Of a stretch of DNA of 64,000 nucleotides, positions 1 through 11,855 are shown piece by piece. Position 1 is the stretch's first letter. The number at the start of each line of letters is the position of its first letter. Source of the DNA: Mortierella sp. BCC40632 (Eukaryota; Mortierellomycota; Mortierellomycetes; Mortierellales; Mortierellaceae); the NCBI GenBank assembly GCA_011634665.1, contig WAEK01000026.1, forward strand, positions 248,001 to 312,000. Reading direction: 5' to 3'. The notes beneath the pieces are model-generated. The model searched no databases and was not told where the DNA came from. It saw only the letters and a program-made list of their open reading frames with translations. A program made the translations under genes and the position numbers.

Positions 1-344
1 GATTTCGATGTGACTAAGGAAGATCAAGAGCTGGAAGAGGCGCGATGGTTCACGCGACAGGAGGTTTTGAATGCGTTGTCAGGATCTCGAGGAGTGAACT
101 GGGGCAAGCCATCCGAAGATGGATCCCTTCGACTTCCTCCCAGAACAGGTAAAACACATACTCACGCATACATGCACACTTGAGGTCGCGCAAGGTCACA
201 GAGCTATCCATTCATTGGAAGCGGAAGCGAATAGAACTATTGACTAATCTTTTTCTATCACTCAACTCGACTTTAGCAATTGCTCACCATATTCTGAAAG
301 CGTGGGCTGCTCAAGAGGGCGAGGTACTTCAGCCTAGAATGTAG
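1..344 (+). CDS. NPY1: NADH pyrophosphatase (Nudix), C-terminal part
   Basis: This is the 3' end of a gene whose start lies left of the window. Exon 1-148 and exon 277-344 join through a GT-AG intron (149-276, branch-like tgactaat at 241). The translation contains ELEEARWFTRQEV and, after the intron, PPRTAIAHHILKAWAAQEG, ending at TAG 342-344. Both blocks are characteristic of the C-terminus of NUDT12/Npy1 enzymes, which hydrolyse NADH to NMNH and AMP in peroxisomes or cytosol. The Nudix box itself would lie upstream and cannot be seen. The last residues are PRM, which is not a typical PTS1 peroxisomal signal. The family call rests on about 70 residues. Confidence 0.8.
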
Positions 345-3310
345 TCATGGGGAGGGGGGGAAGGTTTGTCGCAAGTCGCGTTTCGTTCTTGCGGTCCAAT
401 GACAATGAAAACTGTCCGGAAAGCCATTTTCAATTCAATCAAGAGAAAAATATAAATGAGTAGTTGTTCAAACAGCTTGCACATTATTGGGGGGGAGGGA
501 GGGAGACCATTCAGACTGCCGGACAAAATGCAACGCAGACAGTTGCACAAAAGAGGAGCCAGGCAGATTCCCACGAGGAAATCAAAACCAGTAATGAATA
601 GTCGGTCACTCTTTTAAAGATTGTTGAAGCTGTTTGATGGCAGCTTGGCGGAGCCAGGTCTCCTACTTCTGACCTAAACCCTCAACGCACGAAATCTGAG
701 GCCTACAGTTCAATTTGCTATCCATGAAAGCACATTCGCGATCTCCCCTACCACTCAACTATGGCATTTTTAAAGCACTTTGGGATAGTATAGCATATCG
801 CTATAAGACTAAGAGATCCTTTACTCACACCGAACGAAGGCGGTAAAGACTACAAGGAGCTACTATGCCTTGTCAAGAATTTGACATCGATTTGAAGGAG
901 AAAATTGCCTATTAGGACAGGTTTCCTTATGGAAAGGTCCAATCAATCACAACTCTTTTGTCAAAGATTACGCTTTGATCTTAACACATAAAAAAAAAGG
1001 GGGTTCCGAAAAGAGGCGTTCCACACTAGCCAACGATATGCCTGTAGAATAAAGTAGCACCAAGTCTTACTCATTCAAGGTACTGTAGGAACCGAGATAA
1101 AGGATGTTCTAGAAGTACAACGCTTATCTGTGGTTGACTGTGAGCAATGCCTTTTGGAAATATGATAGGAATGTGGGCGAAGCTCTGCTTGCAGCAAGAG
1201 AACATATTGATACAACAAGAGTGGACCATCGAGAAGTGAGATGCGAATGATAGTCTCACCTGTGAGGATTGATCCGGGAGATCGGATCGAGAAGTGTGCG
1301 GCAGACAGAATTGCAAGCGAGGCTGTCAGTTAGCTGACAGCGTGTCGCCCCCCCCTTCCCTTTGGAATCGCTCTCCTTTCTCACCACTCGCAAGTTCCTG
1401 CTCCTCGCTCCAGCGCTGCTCAGTCTTGGCTCTTTTGACCTATCGGCCATTCTGATTACACTGCACAGCGAGTTGAAGGCCAAAAATTCTCTAACTGACA
1501 AAAGGTTAGTACAGCAGTATTTGTTTGTCGTTTTTTTTCTTTCTCCCTCTTTCTTTCTTCCCCATTTCCCCACACCAGCACACTCAACACGCTCAGTATA
1601 CTTTTATCATCGTTTTCTGTCTCTCTCTCTCTCCACCATCTACTCCCTTTCCAACCTTGCTCTTCCACTTGGCCTTTATCGACAGCAGGTTCTTTGCCTT
1701 GAAATGCTCGCGACAGCACTGACCGACTCTTTGAACAGCAAGTCCTTTCTCTCTCTCTCTCCTCAAATTTCTCTATGTCACAGTTGGAAGGATCTTTCCT
1801 ATTCTAGCTGTTGTTCTCATGAGGGGCTTCATCTATGAAGATATCCTTCAGGTCATTGCATTGACCAGGCTCACTGATAGCGAGTTCTGGGGATGCGAGT
1901 TCTCTTAGCGGCCATGCTGATATGTTTTTGTATTCAGACATTGGGAGTTGCGCTTTTTTAGGAAAGCAAGACAGTGAGGAGGTGGGGTTGCTGTGACCGA
2001 AACAGTCGACCTGATGAGTGGATGAGGGGTGACTCGTCATAGATATTATTGAATACTCTGGGTGTAGGAAAGAAAAGCTGGAGAGAGAAGAACTTATTAT
2101 CCCCCTTTTAGCGTCTCTCCCCTTTAAGTTGGAGTAGTGGCATCGATGGGTAAGACTTGGGTAGGTGAGTAAGGGGGGGGGGTCAACACTCATGTCTTAC
2201 AAGGCTATTTGCTTCCAACTCCATTCGAAGTACTCGACAGAGAGTCAAGTAGGAAGAAGAGTCTAGTCAATCATCATTGGATATCTGCTTTGCGGCTTGG
2301 GTCTAGATTGACTTTTTTTTTTTGGGATCACGGACTAGTTGGATCCAGGAACAGTGCCTTAGAAGTGAAGCTGCCTTATCCACTCTACCTCTCCACATTT
2401 TTTCTCTGTTTGTAATCGCTTTTACTTTTTCTAATTATCCAGGTTTTGCCAGGTCTGCCAATAAATGAATCAAAGATAGGAGCCATGGATTAGAGCCGAT
2501 GGTGGAGCCTTCGTGACCACATTCGGCCTGCATGCTTCGGCTCTAAGAAAAGCTTCATGGATTGGAATGCCACGCTTCGGCTTTAAGTGGGAGGTGATTC
2601 ATACTAAGGGTAAAAAAAATGCCATCGATTCCTATCTCCAAAAGCAGTAGATCGTTGGGGATGTAGGACAAGCTCATGGACAACGGCTCGATAAGGGTTT
2701 GTATAGCTGCTCGCGAGGATGTCGTCCAATCATCGAGCCCGATCTCCTTACGCGATAAGAGCATCATTGTCCATGGCTTCTCTTGTCGAGCCAACAGAGT
2801 CATGGAGGGTGGAGACTGGCTGCTGTGTATGTTTGTGTGTGTGTGTGGGCGGCGCTTGTGCCCAGGGGAATGGCCAATGGCGGATTGATTGTCAAGCGGA
2901 GAAAATGGTCCCGAAAGGGCACGGGTACACACGGTTTGGCCATGGTGCGTGTCCTTGTAGTCTTCATATCATGACTGCTTGGTCTACTCTGCATGACCTG
3001 TAACTCGGCATGCGTGAGGCTTGTCTTGATTTACTTCCCCAGACTCCTTCTCTCTTTCTTCTCGGTTTCTTTCTTTCTCTCCCCCTCTTCTTCTTTTTTC
3101 TCTAGCCTACTCCTTCCACCTGCCACTGCCTGCCACCGCCTGCCACCGCCTGTCGCCAACTGTCAAACTTTTCCACCCCTCTTACAACGCAGGAATACGC
3201 ATCAGCCGGCTTTCAGTCGTTCATCTTGATCAAGCCTCTTCCTATCCGGGGCATCGCTTCCATACTCGCTATCCATTTTTATATTTTATTTCTTTTCTTC
3301 TCTACACACC
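345..3310. other. intergenic region, no supported gene
   Basis: About 3 kb between the Nudix gene and the deaminase gene. It contains C/T-rich tracts (1520-1640, 3040-3130), a short GT run near 2835, and only short or low-complexity open frames. No frame shows a recognisable domain or a believable exon chain. The pyrimidine-rich stretch just before 3311 is typical of fungal promoters and 5' leaders. Confidence 0.55.
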
Positions 3311-4656
3311 ATGAGACTGGTCATTCGCAAGGATTACGACGCCGTATCATTCCATGTTGGTAAGATTACCAGGGTCTCTTCAATTTCTTACCCACTCTTT
3401 CCCGATTAGATCTTCTGTCGGGTAGATCCCAGCCGAATAACCAAAACACTCATAACCATTTCTCTCCCACACACTCACCCCCTCTCTAAATCTGAATAGC
3501 AAAATACGTGAAGGAACGCATCAAGGAGTTTGCACCGACAGCACAGAACCCATTCGTGCTTGGTCTTCCCACGGGTTCATCTCCCATCGGTGTTTACCGC
3601 AACTTGGTCAAGTTTTACAAGGCAGGAGAGCTTTCTTTTAGAAATGTTGTCACCTTTAACATGGACGAATATGTTGGATTGCCCAGGTAATTGCGGATGC
3701 GTGCATGTTTGAGAAACTGAGGGACCAAGGAAGAGAGAAGAGAGAAGATGGGCGTATGCGAGTTGTGTGTGTGTGTGTGTGTGTGTGAATGAGAGATCGA
3801 TTATTCACAAGGATAGGCCGAGACAGACAGCAAGTTACTTTTAGCTCTGTGGCCATAGGCGCTGACGGTGACCAAACAGGGGCACGCCATCGATTGTAAA
3901 GCCTATCAACATGAACAGAGATGGATGCCGGCTCTCCAAGGACAAAGAACCAGTCGAAATGCGTGGTCACAGCGATGGCGTGTGTGGGAAAATGACGTGG
4001 AGGAGAGAGAGGACAGAGAGAGAAAGCGAGAAAGTGAGAGGCCAGATTGGCGGTAACAATGGAGGATTGGGGGTTCATAGCCATCCACTCCACCCCCATC
4101 TTCAAAACTCATCTCCGCTTTACATACAAGTTTAACGTGACTCCTGCAGGTCAAACGATACTCACTCCACATATTTTTTTACTTTTCTTTTGGTCCATTT
4201 TTAGAGACCATCCAGAGTCATACCACTCCTTTATGTGGAATAACCTGTTCAAGCATGTCGACATCCCACCCGAGAACGTCAACATCCTCGACGGTAATGC
4301 CGTTGATCTCGATCTGGAATGCCAGCGCTATGAAGAGAAGATCGCCTCAGTGGGTGGAGTTGAGCTCTTCCTTGGAGGCATTGGACCCGATGGCCATATT
4401 GCCTTCAATGAGCCAGGCTCTTCTCTGAACTCGAGAACCCGAGTCAAGACATTGGCATATGATACAATTGTAGCCAATGCACGGTTCTTTGACAATGACA
4501 TTACCAAGGTTCCCAACCTTGCTCTGACTGTCGGTGTAGCGTAAGTGGTTTTCTCGTATTGATCTTCTTTTTATTGTTGTTGTTTTTTTCAGCGTATTTT
4601 TGGTGCGGGATTGTTTGTACAAAATGGTCACTGTGTCCATTGGAGCCGTATATATT

Positions 4657-4690
<34 letters not shown>

Positions 4691-5097
4691 GAAGATACCA
4701 CAAGGAGGGGGAGGACAAAATGCACCATCGGCCATTCGAGGTCTAGATTGTTCATGGATTGAGAATTGGGAGCAAAAGGAGAAAAAAAAAAAAAAAAAAA
4801 AAAAAAAGGGTAGAGTTGTCTGGATAATCGAGTGGCTAAAAGGGGAGCATGGCCACAAACACCAAAAAGGACACCCCGGCACGATCATTTTGTGTGATAT
4901 TCCAGACAAGGAGTCAAAATAGGGAGGACACGACAGGCGCGTGTAATTCACTTTTAGAATGGTTTTTGCGCTCGAACCAGGGAATGGCTGTGGTCAAAGT
5001 GGAGAGGAGATCGAGAGGAACAGAAACTTGCTTGGCGGCGAGAAGAGAGAGAAACATTTTACAAAGAATTATCTCCGGCCTTTCCGCCTTGTCCCCA

Positions 5098-5137
<40 letters not shown>

Positions 5138-5537
5138 GAGGACAGACTGATACAGCCCTCTTAGCTGGAGCACTCTTGTGACCTTAACCTTGTCTGTTTT
5201 CAATTCATGCTAACTACCGCGGTGTTCGACCTTTAGTACGGTCATAGATGCCCGTGAGGTCTGTATCATCATTACAGGCGCGCACAAGGCTCTGGCTCTG
5301 GCAAAGTGCATTGAGGAGGGCGTCAACCACATGTGGACAGTCTCGGCGATCCAGCTGCATCCACGGGGCATGGTTGTTTGCGACGAAGATGCGACACTGG
5401 AACTTCATGTGAAGACCGTTAACTACTTCAAGTCGATCGAGAAGGTCCACGAACAACTAATCGGATCTGACAACGTAGGTCTCCAGGGAGGCGTCAAATC
5501 ATGGCGCGGGGGCGTGGAGCCAACCTACAATCAGTAA
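3311..5537 (+). CDS. NAG1: glucosamine-6-phosphate deaminase
   Basis: Converts glucosamine-6-phosphate to fructose-6-phosphate and ammonia, the step that returns chitin-derived amino sugar to glycolysis in the cytosol. Four exons: 3311-3359, 3500-3686, 4205-4540, 5237-5537, giving 290 aa against 289 in the human enzyme. Active-site residues fall at the same numbers as in the bacterial enzyme: Asp72 in NMDEYVGL, and Asp141, His143, Glu148 in [15 protein letters not shown]. The sugar-loop sequence [10 protein letters not shown] and [14 protein letters not shown] are also present. The start at 3311 follows a short leader and gives MRLVI, the usual N-terminus. The last 20 residues diverge from the family, and a cryptic donor at 5475 leaves the exact C-terminus slightly open. 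Introns 2 and 3 (518 and 696 nt) are unusually long. Confidence 0.95.
4664..5136. repeat. homopolymer cluster inside deaminase intron 3
   Basis: Three near-perfect homopolymers sit in one intron: A26 at 4664-4689, A26 at 4782-4807 and T37 at 5100-5136. They are the densest group in the window. On the transcript, the A runs precede the T run by 300-400 nt, so the intron RNA could fold on itself. This last point is inference. Confidence 0.85.
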
Positions 5538-7547
5538 TTTGTGCGTGTCTCTGTGCGTGCCAGAGGAAGAAAGCAAGTTTTGAGGACCACTTTTTTTTCT
5601 TCTTCTATAATCCTTGCAACACTTGGCGTATGTTCACGCCTCTGGGAGCAGCCTTCTCTTTTGGGGCAGAGCAGAAGAAATACTACTATTATTGCATTAT
5701 TGAGTGGGGGAAAGAGAGAGAGAGAGAGAAAAAAAAAATCCCCCAATAAAGGCTGAACATGAATGAACCTCTCTTTCCTCCTCCAACTTAGATCCTCCGA
5801 TATCAAAGATTAGAATAGAAGAAAGCAGGACAATAGATGTAACCGAAGTGATGAACTGTGGCTCTTGCCTGACTCCTACGCTATATAGCATAAAAATCTA
5901 TGGATAGCTCCTTGATGGGTCGTGCTCGCGCCACAGGTGTCGTTTGTGTCTCATCAGTGATTGACTATATCTCTGGCTACTTTGCTTTTGACTACCAAAA
6001 TCGATGCTGGTCTTGCACATTGACTGGCGTGGGCGGTTGTGACTTGACTGACTTGGCAGGAGGGGCAGTAGATTTCTTGTTTCTCTCCTTCTTGGTGTCC
6101 GCCTCAGCATTGGCAGATGGATGGCATTTGTTCGTTGCCGATGAAGTTGCTGGACTATTACTCCCCACAGTCCCTGCATTGCTGTTGTCGCCGCCACCAC
6201 TTCCACCATCCTCCTATGGGAACACTCTATCACCCCACACGGCTGTAGGCACTTTGGCCGTCCATTCGTTTCGAGATTGCCGCGGGCAGCATTACATATG
6301 TTGACAGCGGCGGTGATACCTTTGCAAGCAGCAAAAGGTAATGTGGTTGATGGAATCCTGGCCCACGTATGTGTTTGGTATAGTACCTTGTTGATAAGAT
6401 CACCTCACCACCCAGACGCGACAGCTGATTATCTAGCTGTTCATGGACCTTGCCGACCTCCAATCCCTACAAGCCTATCGTGTTGTCAGGAATGGGCTGC
6501 CCTGCAAATCAAATCTTTGTATGAGATGACCAATAATCACGTGGGTAGAAAGAAAGTGAGGCGGGGCAAGAATATTAATTTTTGCCTAACGAGGGCTTTT
6601 CTTGTTCTTTCTCTTTCTCACAACCCATTTCGAAGGTGTGTTTCTCTCGCTGTGCCAGGATCGTCGACATGGCGTCAATCGACCTATCCATCCATCGGCG
6701 CCTGATATCGCTCCAGCATAGGGTGATTCTTGGTTGATCGACATCTGTTAATGAGCTGTTTGACCCTGGATACCAGCTTCTTTGGGTAGAAAGGTTGTTG
6801 TTCTTTTTTATGGAAGCTGGAGCTGGAGCCGCTTTGATCGTTGTGAGTGGATCGAACCTTTGAACATCATCGGATGGAAAGAAGATCGATCCGCTTCTAC
6901 CGACTTGAATCTTTCAGCGTCCTCTCCCTTTTTTATATTTTTGCTCTTCCTTGGCACATATGTTGCAGATGACTTGGTTGTTTTCTTTGAAGACTGCCGA
7001 GATTGTCTTGTCATCTTGGTGGACACAACATATTTTGCCAAATGTATTAGTGCTCTCCCCTATTTTTGTTATGATCCGACCAACAAAAAAGATCGTCGAC
7101 ACTCCATGCCATCATTGCAACACCAGAACTTGTGGAATTTTTTTTTCTTTCTGTTTTCTTTGCCCAACGTTTGCAATGGTTGGAACTGCTCTCATCAGCC
7201 TGTCTGGGGTCTGTTTGATAGACACTTTGTCCGCTTTCGTGTGCGCTGTCTTTTTTTTTTGGAGGTCCAGTAGAATTCATTTCTCTGGGTCCAAATAAAG
7301 CAGAGTACTGAAGGAGGGAACAATTGTCGCTCAGTCAGGACCCAGCGAAAGGGCTGATGACAAGTCGCAGGCCGATCTTTGGGCTGAACCGACTTCTTTA
7401 TGAATCCCATCCATACCTTGGATTGGTGACACTCATATGAGAACTCTGTTATTCATACCTGTTTTTCTCTCTCTCTTTCTCTCTGTCTTTGGTGCTCCCA
7501 ACCAATCTCTTCATCATTGCAGGAAACAGCAGCCTCAATCTGTCAAC
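5538..7547. other. spacer between deaminase and RPS22, with an unresolved gene
   Basis: Two kilobases without a confidently modelled gene. The segment 5992-6466 has coding-like minus-strand blocks, listed separately. The segment 6600-7440 has short frames on both strands but no recognisable domain. Just before the RPS22 start, an acceptor-like ttgcag ends at 7522, which suggests that RPS22 has an intron in its 5' leader, as many ribosomal protein genes do. Confidence 0.45.
5992..6466 (-). CDS. possible gene of unknown function (3' exons only)
   Basis: Three minus-strand blocks look coding and have splice-like borders: 6466-6409 (amphipathic, VGKVHEQLDNQLSRLG), 6319 to about 6250 (ITAAVNICNAARGNLETNG) and 6213-5992 (Ser/Asn/Lys-rich, ending QDQHRFW and TAG). 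The first two join in phase through an 89-nt GT-AG intron. The junction between the second and third is not resolved, and no start exon was found upstream. The composition suggests a small coiled-coil protein with a disordered basic tail. I do not recognise the family. A plus-strand open frame covers part of the same stretch, but its product is hydrophobic and its codon use is unlike the neighbours. Confidence 0.3.
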
Positions 7548-8384
7548 ATGGTTCGCATCTCTGTTTTGAACGACTGCCTCAACAACATCAACAATGCCGA
7601 GAAGCGCGGCAAGCGTCAGGTCTTGATTCGCCCTTCTTCCAAGGTCATTGTCAAGTTCTTGTCCTTGATGCAGAAGCATGGTATGTTACTCTCCTTTCCT
7701 TCTCCAATACTTCTTCAACCAGAGCCAGGATCATTTCTCTTTTTTTTCTCTCTCTCCCCTACCCTCGGCATTCGCCTCACCGGAGTTATAACTGGACACA
7801 TGTCGCGCTTGTTATTCTACTGTTCAAAAGCGAGTGGCACCGGAGATTTTTCTCTGGTTCACTCCATTGTTCAGAAGGAATAGCAGTTTATAGCCATTTT
7901 CAACGGCATTTGTCTTTTAAGACTTCGGAAGAACAGACTTATCACTACCTTACAAGCTTTTGGCGCATCTTCCGTAGCCCTTAGCCTTTAAGTAGCTGGA
8001 ACATTCCTTATCATTTTTCTTTTCCTCTCCCTTTCCTCATCGAGATGGCCTCTGCCTCTTGTTCACTGTTCTTTGTCAAGAGAAAGTCAACATTGCTAAC
8101 CAAAAAGGAATCTATTGATTCTAGGCTACATCGGTGAATTCGAGGAGATTGATGACCACCGCTCAGGCAAGATTGTGATCCAGCTCATTGGACGTATCAA
8201 CAAGACCGGTGTCATCTCGCCTCGTTTCAACATCAAGTTGAACGAGATTGAGAAGTGGATTGCTCGTCTCTTGCCCTCGCGTCAGTTCGGTTACATTGTC
8301 TTGACGACCTCGAGCGGTATCATGGATCATGAGGAGGCTCGTCGTCGCCACACGGGAGGAAAGGTCTTGGGTTACTTTTACTAA
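7548..8384 (+). CDS. RPS22: 40S ribosomal protein uS8 (S15a / Rps22)
   Basis: Structural protein of the small ribosomal subunit that contacts 18S rRNA helices. Two exons, 7548-7680 and 8125-8384, give 130 aa, the standard length. The sequence starts [20 protein letters not shown], includes [18 protein letters not shown] across the splice site, and ends [11 protein letters not shown], all family hallmarks. The intron is 444 nt with a good branch site (gctaac near 8095). I searched it by eye for C/D and H/ACA snoRNA boxes, because ribosomal protein introns often host them, and saw none. A 5' leader intron ending at 7522 is likely. Confidence 0.97.
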
Positions 8385-8548
8385 ATCACTTCTCCATCCA
8401 AAAAAGAAATCTTAAAAAAACACATCTCGCACCTCCTTGAGGTTGGAATGTGAGGACTGGGATATGGACTTGTGTATACCCCTTCACCAGATTGCTTTCC
8501 TTATTTTTTTTCTTCTTTTACCTTCATCGGTTTTATGAACCCTCCTTC

Positions 8549-8554
8549 AATAAA
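8549..8554 (+). terminator. polyadenylation signal AATAAA of RPS22
   Basis: AATAAA lies 165 nt after the RPS22 stop codon and is followed by A-rich sequence. It is the canonical cleavage signal and nothing else in this spacer (8385-8785) looks functional. Confidence 0.5.
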
Positions 8555-8785
8555 ACAAAAAAGGTGGTAAATCAAGTACCTGTACATTATTCAAAATTAC
8601 TATTTTATAAAAAATAAGAAGAAAAAACGTATATCTCTTGAAGGCTCTCCTTTCAGTATCGTTGAGTCGCCATGGGCAATATGAGTTTTGTTTTTGTTTT
8701 TGTTTTTTTTTTTTTTTTTTCATTCATTCTTCTTTGGAATACAGGGGGTGAGGGGGTAGGGTGAGAGGAAATATATAAATTAATT

Positions 8786-10761
8786 CTAATCAGTGCTGGG
8801 CTTCTGGTTAATGTCAAAGAGGCGGACCTGGTGCATCGAAGGAAGCTTGGCAATCAAATTAATAATGGTCGCAGTCAAGTTGACTGAAAACGCGAATGGT
8901 GCATAGTGCGTGTAGTGAGTGCTCAACAAGAATCTAGAAATAGTCGCCGGAAAAAAAAAGTAGATAAACATGCTTTAGTAAAAAAAAAAAAAAAAAAAAA
9001 AAGCTAATACCATGAGTCCTGATCTGCTGATTATGGAGGTTTCTCTTATTTTGCCTTGGCAATACGAGTCCAAACTCTTCCTTGTAAGCTCCACTGTGCA
9101 CCCTTTTCATGGTCCTGATAGTCTGCATTGACTCCATTGGCCCTCGATTCATCCAAGCCCACATAGGCGACACTTCGAAAAAAAGACCATCTCTTATTCT
9201 AGTTGCACCTTTTTTTTTTTTTTTTTTTTTTTTTTGGCACCATGATTGCGCAGACGCTCTTTGCGCAAGATTATTAAAGATAAATCATCACTTACAAGAC
9301 TACAGGCACGGCAGTAAGATACTTTCTTGTTGCCGTGAACTGGACACCTCCATCGATCTGTTCCCAAAGGGTGATGCCGTCATAGGCGCCTTGAGTAAAC
9401 TCGAAAGGCACTCCTGTTACTGCGTGGAACATAATATAGCTTCCCTATTAATGGAGAGAAGTTGTTTACTCAGTCTGGTTAACGGCCCGGCTTTTGATGC
9501 ACGTCGATCACTTTTTGTTGTCAGCTGTTAGTCTGGAAAGAGAAAGAGCGCAGCGAGAGAAAGGCGGTAGAGAAGGAAAAGAAGGAGTGGCCTGATCTTC
9601 CTGTGTCTCCCCACTGTCGCCTTCCGGAATAGTAATAATCACCGTTCAGGGAAAGGATGACGGCACCAAAAATAAAGGTCCCGGGTAAATCCATATCCCG
9701 CTGTGTTGTTCCTTGACTAGAGCTCTTGCAGTCACCAGTCCATGGGTCCAAACCACGCCTGGTCCACCAGCAACTCGACTCTACAGAGGTGCGGTGTTGC
9801 TGACTGAACTCCTTGCAGCCGCAGAGAGATGAGAAAAAAAAAGGGGAGAGAGAGGAGAGAGATGGCGAACCGAGGCTGACAGTGCACACTTGTCTACAAA
9901 AGAGTCTGTGATAGGTTTGCTGTGAATCCCGTTCCTTGTGGTCCTGATCCCGGTCCTGTCCCTCTGTCCCAGCTGTGGTTCCAATTGCTGTCTCAAATGA
10001 GCAAAGGTCGTGTGCCTCTGCAGACCTCTCTGTCTTTCTATCTATGGGTTGGTAGAAGACGTCGTCCAGACTTGTGTCGCCATCGAGAAGAGCGTCGAGC
10101 TGCCGCCCTGGGCTAGTGTGGAGGAGCCCTTGTTCAGAGCGGACAGCTCGTCTTCCCAGCAAAGAATACCCAAAAAAAAGAGAGCACATGACCCGCAGGG
10201 TAATCTCCAGACAACACAGTGTACACCTCGTCTCGGTACCTCTCGCTCTCGCTCTCCCCCTCCTCCAGCTGAGCAAGGCCAGAAGACCCAAGCTCTTTGA
10301 TCATATCGGATGTCGCAATATTCCTGTGTGTGGGAAATCAAAAGAGCCAAATAAAAAAAGAGAAAAAACTTACGATATTGTAGACAAGTGTGGTCAAGGT
10401 CCAGCTCAACTCGGGCGAAATGCCAGGGATGATGTCAAAGACCAGCTTGAGGAAAAAAATAAGAATGACATTAGTCAACCAGGCGCCTAATGGATTAATA
10501 GAACCGACCAGTGTTATCATTAGTATATTCGAGCAAATGTCAAAAGACAGAGAAGGAGTTCCAGTTCCCAATGTTAAATTCAGCACAGACATAATGGAGC
10601 TGGTACTGTTAAAAAAAAGTAACCTGAAAGCGAGTTGTGAGAATGAGAGAGTGAGAGAGAATATTACCTTTATCGTTGACCCAAGACGAGTTGCGATTGG
10701 TCTGGGAGTGCTGATCGAGCGATTGGACATAGTCCGTCTTGTATTTGGACGCGAGGGTCAT
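8786..10761 (-). CDS. ORM1: ORMDL family sphingolipid regulator
   Basis: ER membrane protein that binds and inhibits serine palmitoyltransferase, the first enzyme of sphingolipid synthesis. Four exons on the minus strand: 10761-10668, 10486-10374, 9444-9296, 8933-8786, giving 167 aa (human 153, yeast about 216-222). Visible hallmarks are NRNSSWVNDKGAWLTN, the membrane segment NVILIFFLKLVFDIIPGI, PFEFTQGAYDGITLWEQIDG, FLLSTHYTHYAPFAF and LPSMHQVRLFDINQ. All splice phases agree. The short N-terminus with DQHSQTN is compatible with a regulatory Ser/Thr region, but the yeast phospho-serine cluster is not obvious. Intron 2 is 929 nt, very long for this window. The gene is transcribed divergently from the hydratase-like gene. 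Confidence 0.95.
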
Positions 10762-11855
10762 ATTGTAGGCAGATGCGCGGCAAAGGCCAATGAAAGGATA
10801 GGACGTGTGCGACCGAGAGCGAGATTAAGCTACAGCGAGACGAGATGCAGGGCACTGGGTGGCGAAGGGGAGGGGCCGGGCTGTGGGTTGCTGAGCGATG
10901 CGTCTTGGTGGTCAGATGCGGATGGTACAGGAGATGATGCGGCAGAGAAGCGGCAGTAGAAGATGTGAGTGGCAGAGATGCGATGAAGAAAAAATGAGGA
11001 AGAAAGAAATGATGATGATGGTGATGATGATGATGATAACGATGGTGGTGATCACGATGAAGAAGAGAAAGAGAAAAAGGAAAGAGTGTGAGAGTGTGTG
11101 TCAGTCAAAAATAGTGGCGGTCAGTGAGCGATCGGACTACGGTCTGTCTGTTCAAAGACGAAAAAACCCTTTCGGGCGGTCCTTCGCCCGCATGCCGTGA
11201 TTGCCTCTTCTGTTCTGCCGCGCGGCGCCAGCGTTCGATGCCAAGGCGAGTCATGTGCCACGTTAGGTGTTGCTGCAGAGAGAGGATCACAGCGCTGTAG
11301 TGAGGCGATGTCTTGTCCGTCTACAGTAGCCCATTGTGCACCAGTATAAGGAAGAGGGGCCCAGCTTCACATGGGTCACCTACTCCGTTTCTTCTGAACG
11401 AGCAGCACTCGATAGGGCACGGTCCGGGCGCCGATCCGCGCTCGTGTATGTGCACGCGTCTTCCGGGTGTGGATCGCACGCAGGACGTTGTTCTGGGAGA
11501 AGAGCAGAAAGACCAAGGTACTGGCACGCGTGCGGTGTGGGTCTGCGTCGTTGATCTTCACTCCAGTCTGTTGGGCAGAGAAGGGTATATTGTTCCCCGC
11601 GCTTGCGCTTGTCTGTCTCCGATCCACAATAGCCCCACAGGGAGTAAGCTCGGAGCGAGCGAGACACGAGGAAGAAGAGCTCGGATGGAAAAAAAAAAAA
11701 AAAAAAATTATCATTTCATTTCGTCCCATTTTTCTTCTTTTTTCTTTTTTTCTTTTTCTTCTTCTTCTTCTTCTCTTCTGATCCGTCATCGACACATTCG
11801 CACGCACACCAAGTCGCATACTCTGAACTCCTCTCTGAACGTCCACAGTCTCACC
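10762..11855. other. divergent promoter region ORM1 / hydratase-like gene
   Basis: A 1.1-kb spacer between two head-to-head genes. It contains a GAT/GATGGT-rich low-complexity stretch (11010-11060), an A run at 11690-11707 and a C/T-rich leader (11728-11775) before the right-hand gene. No TATA box or gene was seen. Confidence 0.5.

Noticed and set aside
5900..6304. 134-codon plus-strand frame
   Set aside because: The opposite strand has more natural composition and splice borders; the plus-strand product is hydrophobic filler.
7681..8124. snoRNA in the RPS22 intron
   Set aside because: No paired C (TGATGA) and D (CTGA) boxes with terminal stem, and no H/ACA layout, could be seen.
9521..10291. 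256-codon minus-strand open frame as an independent gene
   Set aside because: It lies wholly inside ORMDL intron 2, opens with a non-ATG codon and shows no domain. Kept only as an intron oddity.
11313..11855. Upstream in-frame extension of the hydratase-like protein
   Set aside because: It translates a poly-A and C/T-rich leader (Lys and Ser/Phe runs), starts without ATG, and the CACCATG at 11856 is a good start.
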